From Pholis gunnellus (Eukaryota > Chordata > Actinopteri > Perciformes > Pholidae), in contig OU342806.1 of the NCBI GenBank assembly GCA_910591455.2, positions 20,826,535 through 20,890,534 on the forward strand: a stretch of 64,000 bases of DNA, read 5' to 3'. Positions 57,864 to 64,000 of the stretch are shown piece after piece. The notes below the pieces were generated by a model. That model was not told the DNA's origin. It was given only the letters and a program-made list of their open reading frames with translations, and did no database searches. A program made the position numbers and the translations under genes. Position 1 is the stretch's first letter; each line of letters opens with the position of its first letter.

Positions 57864-58394
57864 AAACAAGTAGTGCAAGATTTCTAACGCAGTGCAAGAA
57901 CGGGAGCCGGTCGCTGTGACGGGCGGCCAGAAGCGAAATCAGGAGAAGACGAGTTGGGAAGGAGACGGTGGTTGATCATAAAACGCTCTGTTATGACTTG
58001 GCCGAGGTACACAGTGTGACTTGTCTCGGTGAAAGTTCAGAGGAGGAGGAGGACATCTCCGAAGAGGGGGAGACTTAGGGTAGAATGGAGGTATAAAGTA
58101 ATGAACAATTCTATTGTGAAGTTAGTTGACTCCGGACAGCTCGGTTTACTTGTATACTTTGTGATGCAAATAAATCTGCGTGAACTGAAGAAAATCCAAT
58201 CTCTTGTGTTCTGTGAGTGTTGGTTAATGAGTTCCTAATAGTGAGATCCTGTGGCGTCTCACCACGAGTCAGATAGATAACAGTTACTGAGCCAGTCGTT
58301 AGGTAAAGTCAAAGAAGCGGCGCATTAACGCCAAAAAACAACAACCTTGTGTGAGCTTCGATCTTCTCATTGAGACATCATCGGTCAGACAGAG
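57864..58394 (+). promoter_or_regulatory. Presumed promoter and 5' UTR of GPT-like copy B
   Basis: GC- and CpG-richer than its surroundings (57890-57990), immediately upstream of the ATG at 58395. No TATA box or spliced leader is evident. Inferred from position only. Confidence 0.35.
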
Positions 58395-61300
58395 ATGAGT
58401 TCCGTGCAGGAGGTTAACCCCACGGTGCGCCGGATCAGAGCCCCAACGAGCCTGCAGAGTCTTGCTGCACGCATCAGAGAGGAGATTAAACAGGTAAATC
58501 AAAGGTGTGATACACCTTGAACTAATCACATTCAATCAAAAGAAATGTTATCTTTTAGGAAAAAGGTTGCAGAAAAAGGGTGTGTTTGTGTCTCTAACGA
58601 ATAACTGAATCAGCAGTGGTGGAAGACAAATTCATATCCTTTCTTTAGCAACATTTCCATGTAAAAGCACATAACACGTATATTCTATACATGTTGTATT
58701 ATTGGATTATTGTTGCAGTGTGAAACGACCTACAGCCACGCCACACTTTTAATGGGTCATCTGTGATGATTGAGAGGGATTCTTTTTGTATGAGTCTATA
58801 CATTGTTTTTTTTTAAAGAAAATGCTGCATGCTATACCTTTAAGTGATGTCAGCCAATACTACCATCAACTCTTTCATTAATTATCCTAAAGGCTGCTTT
58901 GTGGACTTTCAAGGTAAAAGGTTGGATCATTTATTGTCATTCTGCAACACACGGCTGCGCAATGAAATACAGTTGTGGGCTAGTCCATTAATGCTACACA
59001 AGACAATCAGGACAAAACAAAGACAATAGTGGATCCTGTCTTGCATTTTTTTTTTTTTATTCGTATCAGGAGAAATGATAACAGCAGCACCAAAACAATT
59101 TTCTAGGCTGATATTATGGCCGGCATTTTAACATTAGAAATTAAACATCAGGGAAATATTGTCCATCAACTTCGACAATGTTCCAAGCGTCATTGATGTA
59201 AACACAGAGTCTGTCTCCACTCGTCCCAACCCAGGTCTCTGTAAAGATGTCAGCACAATAGTCACTGACCTCCCGTTGCTGGGTTAGCCTGAATTTGAAT
59301 GTGACGGTACACAAGCCAGGAGCAGACTGGGTTAGCGGAACACACCCAACAAAGAATTAGCAACGCTGTCAATTGGGAGTGTTGTAAGGAGCTTTATTTT
59401 TGCAGTTTGACGATTATGTTGAGACCTCAAAGCAGATTTGATAATCTGGACAAAGTGGACTTTCCTCCCCTTATCGATCATTAAACCCAGTGTCTTTGAT
59501 AGCTTCGATATTTATTTAGTTTTGGTCACACATTCACTGTGGAAAAAGAGTCATCAACTAATTACCAGAAAGTATACGTGAGAATGATGAGTTGATTTAC
59601 AACCTTATAACTAACCCGTACTGTTTTTTTTCAGGGAGGGCAGAAACCCTTCCGGCAGGTGATTGATGTCAGTTCAGGGGATCCCCACAGGGCAGGGATG
59701 GCACCCATCTCATTTGTTCGGCAGGTTCGTGTTTTATTATTTACCAGCGCGTGTGTGTATATACTTGCTGTACCTGCTTTCCTGACCCTCAAGGGAATCA
59801 GTGTGACAGCTACAAACTGAGAATGTCTATCATCCCAGGTCTTGGCGGTGTGTATTTACCCCGAGCTCCTCAAAGACGAAAGCCTTCCTCTGGATGTCAA
59901 GCAGAGGGCACAGCAGCTTCTGGGGGTCTGCCCTGGAGGGAGTGTGGGTGAGAATGAATCATATTTGTTTGTTGAAAACATTTGTCCCTTTGACTGGCAC
60001 CTCTGCTTTAATCGCTGATCTATCTACTTTGTGGATGCCAGGCTCATACTCTACAACCTCCTGTGGGATACCATATGTCCTCAAAAGTGTTGCAGAGTTC
60101 ATCATGAGGCGAGATGGTGGAGTGAGTTCACACCCAGAGGATATAATCTTCTCTAATGGTTCCCAGAAGTCTTTGATGGTACGAAGAAAAACTATTGTTT
60201 GGAGTAGGATTAGTAACGGTGTAACACACCTCTGGATTGTCCATTACATCAGTTTAGGAACTGAGTTTACAGCCATGCAACCGTCAGCATGCGAACATCC
60301 TCACAATGGCAATGCCTATATGCCGATGTTTGCTATGTTCACAGTCTTAGTTTAGTGTGTTAGCATGTGCTAATTAGCATTAAATGCAAAATACAGATGG
60401 TCCAGGGGAATATAGTTAGCTTTGCAGGTATTTTGTCAAACAAAGATATTGGATCAATTTCAATTACGATCTAATGATGGCACTACTACATGAAAAGTCA
60501 GAATATTCATTTAAATATTAATGGACACAGTAAAAGTAAACAAAATAAGTTGAACACTCTTATCCTCAATGCAAGAAAGTACCACCAATGTGGAATAAAA
60601 GCATACATTTTTGCATGTTCCTTATTGTATTCTTATTCATCTTGTTAGATGATTTTGCACCTGATGGCCAGTGAGGAGGGGAAGACTCAGACAGGCGTTT
60701 TGACCCCGATGCCCTGCCGACACACCCTGCCAGCGCTGCTGGATGACAACGGGTTGACTCTGGTGCCATACCAGCTGATGAAGGACCGAGGCTGGGCTGT
60801 AGACCTGGACGAGCTGCATCGAGCTTTGAAGAACGCAAGGGAGCTCTGCGAACCCAGAGCCATTTACATCAGCAACCCAGGAAACCCCACAGGTAAACTA
60901 CACACACAGCAGCCACTATAATCTCTCATACTCATTATTATTTCTCCTTCTATAGGTCATGTGCAAGACAGGAAAACAATAGAGGAAGTGATTCGATTTG
61001 CTGCAACCGAGGGCCTCGTTTTGTTGGCTGATGAGGTGATTGCAAGCTACACGAGGAAACTGAGATCTAAAAGTTGTTCAAAAACAAGCTCCCCTTTTTT
61101 CATGTCTTCTTGAACCTTCTAGGTGTACCAGGACAGTGTGTATGGACTGGAGAAAGAGTTCATTTCCTACAAGAGAGTCCTGTTTGACATGGGGAAAGAG
61201 TACTCAGAGACAGTGGAGTTGATATCTTTCCACTCTTTATCCAGTGCCTTGATGGGAGAGTGAGTATCACTGATGTTCTAACTCGCTCAGGCTAAGCCCT

Positions 61301-63249
61301 CTACTGTACTCCATGGGTAACTTTCAACAACGGTCGCTCGATATACTACATCACATCTGTGGTTTGCACAAACGCACAATGTCACATTTTTTCCAGGCGA
61401 CTGGGCCGATGTGACACTACATTGGCTGTGTTGGGGTCACCGATGGGTCTAGCCTTTGCTATACTTAGATCCCCCAAAAAATGTTTGAACGTTTTTTCAG
61501 GCTGAACTCAAATTGACTGTCAGAGGCGTGTTTGGATAGGAACAGACAGAGTTGCTCTTGGTGGATTAAGGTGAACACAGTGCCTTGCAAGTTGAACTGT
61601 ACCAACTTAAACAAAAAATTTGGTGCTAACTACGCTTTACAAAGCTGGATTACTCTTAATTACTAATAAGAAAAGGGAGAGAATAAGGAAGAAAATGACT
61701 AACCTTGTCACCTAAAAATGACATATATTATTATATAACACTTTTTTTCTCAATATGTTAAAGAAGGTTGAGTGAACATTCATTTGTTTTCCATGTAATA
61801 CATATACCTTGGTTGTAACTAAAGCATGGTTACTGATTATACGGTTGTGTTTAGCCAAATCAACTGGTTAAGATTTAGGAAACATCAAAGTCTGGGTGAG
61901 GCCTATAAATCAAGAAAGTCAACATAAACTAAGACATGTTATGCCTACCTTAATGCCTGGTGTCAATGAGGTCAGGTGACTGTAGAGCCATTGTACTCAT
62001 TGTACTCATCCATGTGTTTAGGTCTGGTCTGAGAGGAGGCTATCAGGAGGTAATTAACATGGACCCAGCAGTGAAAAAGCATTTAAAAAATGCCCCTTAC
62101 AGCCCTGCAGTTATACCACAGCTTGCTCTTGAGGTCATGGTCAATCCACCCACTCCTGGAGATCCTTCCTATGAAACGTACTCACAGGTATACAATATGT
62201 TCACCAGCTAGTCACTAACTTTGTCTGTTTGCTGCTGAGCAGCCAGTGTACAATGAATGTCAGTAAAGCTGCGGGGGAAAATGAGCAGAAAGGTGCCAAG
62301 ACGCTCTGTACTGAGCTGTGGGGGACTGAAAAAGTTGGGTTAAAATACTCCTTTCAATGGAGTTGTTGTTAAATATGAATTAATGCAACTTTGAGTTACT
62401 GTCAATGGAGTTTTCTTTTGGGGACCACCCAGGCCTAGCTTGTCCTTTTTTTCTCAACTGAAGGAGATTCTTCACTCTCAGAGGACTCTATCCCAGAATG
62501 CCCAGCGTGCTTGTGAGTTCCTTAATGATCTACCAGGGATGAACTGCCAACCAGCGATGGGAGGCGTCTTTCTCTATCCCTGTCTGAATTTACCACCTAA
62601 GATGTTAAACGAGGCTAAGGTGAGTAAAGATAACAAAATAATGCTTTAAATCTTTAAATTCTTAAATGTTTTCTGACGTTGTTTACATAAGTAATATGTG
62701 TTAAGAAACAGGCTATATACTGATTAAAAAAGCAAAACAATTGATGATTTATTTCATTCTTTATTTCTAAAGTCACAGTTATCACTGGTAAAAGGAAACA
62801 TAATTTAATATGAACCAATGTTGTGCATAAGATCCCATATTAAACATGGAAAAGCTGTAATTGTAGCAGTAATTTGAATGGAGGCACTGTTTTTAACCTC
62901 AGATGTTAGGAGTGGAGCCAGATGTGCTTTATTGTCAAAGGTTACTGGAGGAGGAAGGTGTGTGTTTGGGTGCCGGCTGTGAGAATGGGCAAGAAGATCC
63001 AAACTACCACATCAGGTAAGAAAAACAGCAGCATGTGTGAGTGGGAGTTATTTCAGTTTTTTTTTAAAAGAGAGGACACTGAATTTTTTGTTTGAAAGTT
63101 TGTAAACAAGGACATTTTAGGAATGTGATTGATTTGTGATTATTAGCGTCATTGATTATATGACTTATTATTAAAACCTATTCCATAATTGCTGCTATCT
63201 GACTAATGCTGAGACACCACAGGATCTCACTATCAGGACCTCAGTAACA

Positions 63250-63299
<50 letters not shown>

Positions 63300-63484
63300 C
63301 AAGACTGATGTCCTAAAAGTACCTAAGTAGTGTCTGCCTTCTGACACGTGCATATGTTAATACTCTGTTTTGTGTGGTACTTCTCCCTCACAGGCTGTGT
63401 GTTTTGGCTCCTCCTGCCACCCTGGAGGAGATCTTGGAAAGACTTTGTTCTTTCCACCTGCGCCTGCTGGACACATTTCCCTGA
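58395..63484 (+). CDS. GPT-like aminotransferase homologue, copy B, lacking the PLP lysine (473 aa)
   Basis: Tandem paralogue of copy A with the same 11-exon layout. Coding exons: 58395-58493, 59635-59724, 59839-59947, 60042-60178, 60649-60892, 60956-61035, 61123-61259, 62022-62187, 62464-62619, 62903-63015, 63394-63484; all GT-AG, 474 codons with the stop. Start by alignment with copy A (VNPTVRRI). Landmarks: FRQVIDVSSGDPHRAGM, RRDGGVSS, NPGNPTG (N221-G227), LLADEVYQDSVY (D252, Y255), GLRGGYQEV, C-terminal Arg R444 (YHIRLCVL). The catalytic motif reads SSALMGE instead of SKGYMGE: Ser294 (codon 61243-61245) replaces the Schiff-base Lys. The phosphate loop is GSQKS and the Tyr loop is RHTLPA. 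Exon 4 is one codon longer and exon 8 three codons shorter than in copy A. No mitochondrial presequence, so probably cytosolic. A normal alanine transaminase role is doubtful. Confidence 0.9.
58920..59000 (+). repeat. Short dispersed fish repeat in intron 1 of copy B
   Basis: TTATTGTCATTCTGCAACAC and CGCAATGAAATACAGTTGTG are phrases of a dispersed fish repeat; a related, diverged piece is at about 29430-29480. The family is unsure. Confidence 0.35.
61260..62021 (+). other. Intron 7 of copy B
   Basis: 762-bp intron directly after the exon that carries the missing-lysine motif; donor GTGAGT, acceptor TGTGTTTAG. No alternative exon restoring an SKGYMGE-like motif was found when reading it in three frames. 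Confidence 0.55.
63255..63297 (+). repeat. (GT)n microsatellite in intron 10 of copy B
   Basis: Uninterrupted GT tract of about 43 bp, some 95 bp before the last exon. Confidence 0.92.
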
Positions 63485-63589
63485 TGGAGGTGTCAAGGAC
63501 ACAGACTTTGGAGAAAAACACCAAAGCATGGGTTTCTTGCAAATCTTTTAAATTAACAGTCAGTCAAATGAATAACTTGTCCTGCAAAG

Positions 63590-63595
63590 AATAAA
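63590..63595 (+). terminator. Poly(A) signal of GPT-like copy B
   Basis: AATAAA about 106 bp after the TGA at 63482-63484, overlapping a second AATAAA. Confidence 0.6.
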
Positions 63596-63938
63596 ATAAA
63601 TATTGATACTAAATAATAACAACTTGTGAAATAGAAGATTCAAGCCATCCAATGACGCTTTTTGAGTTTTCCAAAGACTTCTGCAGCCGTTAGCATCTTA
63701 TTAACGAACAAACTAAAATTGGAGTGCAACCGTCGAAATCAATAAAGGATCTTTGAAGTATTTATGAGGTTTGATTTCATTTGATTTCACTTTATTATCA
63801 ATATATGTTTGTGTCTTGCGTCCCAAGGCCTACAATGCTTCACATCCATAACAAAACACAAGATTTAACCAAACAACAAAATGTAGTACTACTAACATGC
63901 AGTATATCAGACATAACTAGGTGGAAGTATTCAGATTT
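63596..63938. other. Downstream flank of copy B, nothing recognised
   Basis: AT-rich sequence with no coding or RNA features seen. Confidence 0.4.
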
Positions 63939-64000
63939 ACAGGGACAGTATGTATAATTTTGGGGGATCTATAGCAGAAAAATAATATAATACTTTATGT
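63939..64000 (+). mobile_element. Left end of a high-copy fish element, cut by window edge
   Basis: AGGGACAGTATGTATAATTT then GGGGGATCTATAGCAGAA aligns with the left end of the element at 30891 (AGGGCCAGTGTGTAG, GGATCTATTGGCAGAA). The rest is outside the window. Confidence 0.5.

Noticed and set aside
50595..63484. That the two GPT-like genes are pseudogenes.
   Set aside because: All 22 exon boundaries keep frame and GT-AG consensus, both have poly(A) signals, and no stop or frameshift occurs. The lysine loss alone does not make them non-genes.

Overview
The window is teleost (percomorph-type) nuclear DNA. It has multi-exon vertebrate genes with GT-AG introns, AATAAA poly(A) signals, long CA/GT microsatellites, L2-like LINEs carrying the typical fish 3' tail, a hAT transposon, and several high-copy fish interspersed repeats. 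I found no CRISPR array, no bacterial operon structure and no convincing rRNA or tRNA gene.

Layout. (1) Positions 1-6853 are the last exon of a very large secreted or GPI-anchored Thr/Pro/Ala mucin-like protein, cut by the left edge. It is mostly a 39-bp (13-residue) coding minisatellite and ends in a hydrophobic tail. Part of its 3' flank is duplicated about 1.5 kb downstream. (2) Positions 7-21 kb are gene-poor. They hold a solo-LTR-like segment (minus), a broken two-exon remnant of a gpx7-type glutathione peroxidase (minus), and three LINE fragments (12.2-12.9 kb, 14.0-14.6 kb, and an L2-like one on minus at 16.2-17.9 kb). (3) Positions 21.2-44.4 kb are a complete phospholipase C gamma gene (plcg1-like). 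A CpG-rich 5' region is followed by 32 coding exons from ATG 22984 to stop 42910-42912 (1313 residues, frame open throughout) and a 3' UTR of about 1.5 kb. (4) Positions 44.4-50.6 kb are intergenic and repeat-rich. (5) Positions 50.6-63.5 kb are two tandem, same-strand, 11-exon paralogues of the alanine aminotransferase (GPT/GPT2) fold family, copy A (477 residues) and copy B (473 residues). A 798-bp hAT element with perfect 8-bp target duplications sits between them.

The most notable result is that both GPT-like copies are intact genes by frame and splice sites, yet the Schiff-base lysine of the family motif S-K-G-Y-M-G-E is replaced (Asn in A, Ser in B). Two other cofactor-loop motifs are remodelled in parallel, while the Asn, Asp-Tyr and C-terminal Arg positions remain. 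This looks like a tandem pair of retained pseudoenzymes, or enzymes with altered chemistry. A second point of interest is the PLC-gamma C-terminal tail: it is a charged helical segment resembling the PLCG2 tail, on a protein that is otherwise PLCG1-like.

Exon boundaries were worked out by hand from splice consensus and reading-frame continuity. Family assignments rest on recognised motifs, not on database searches.
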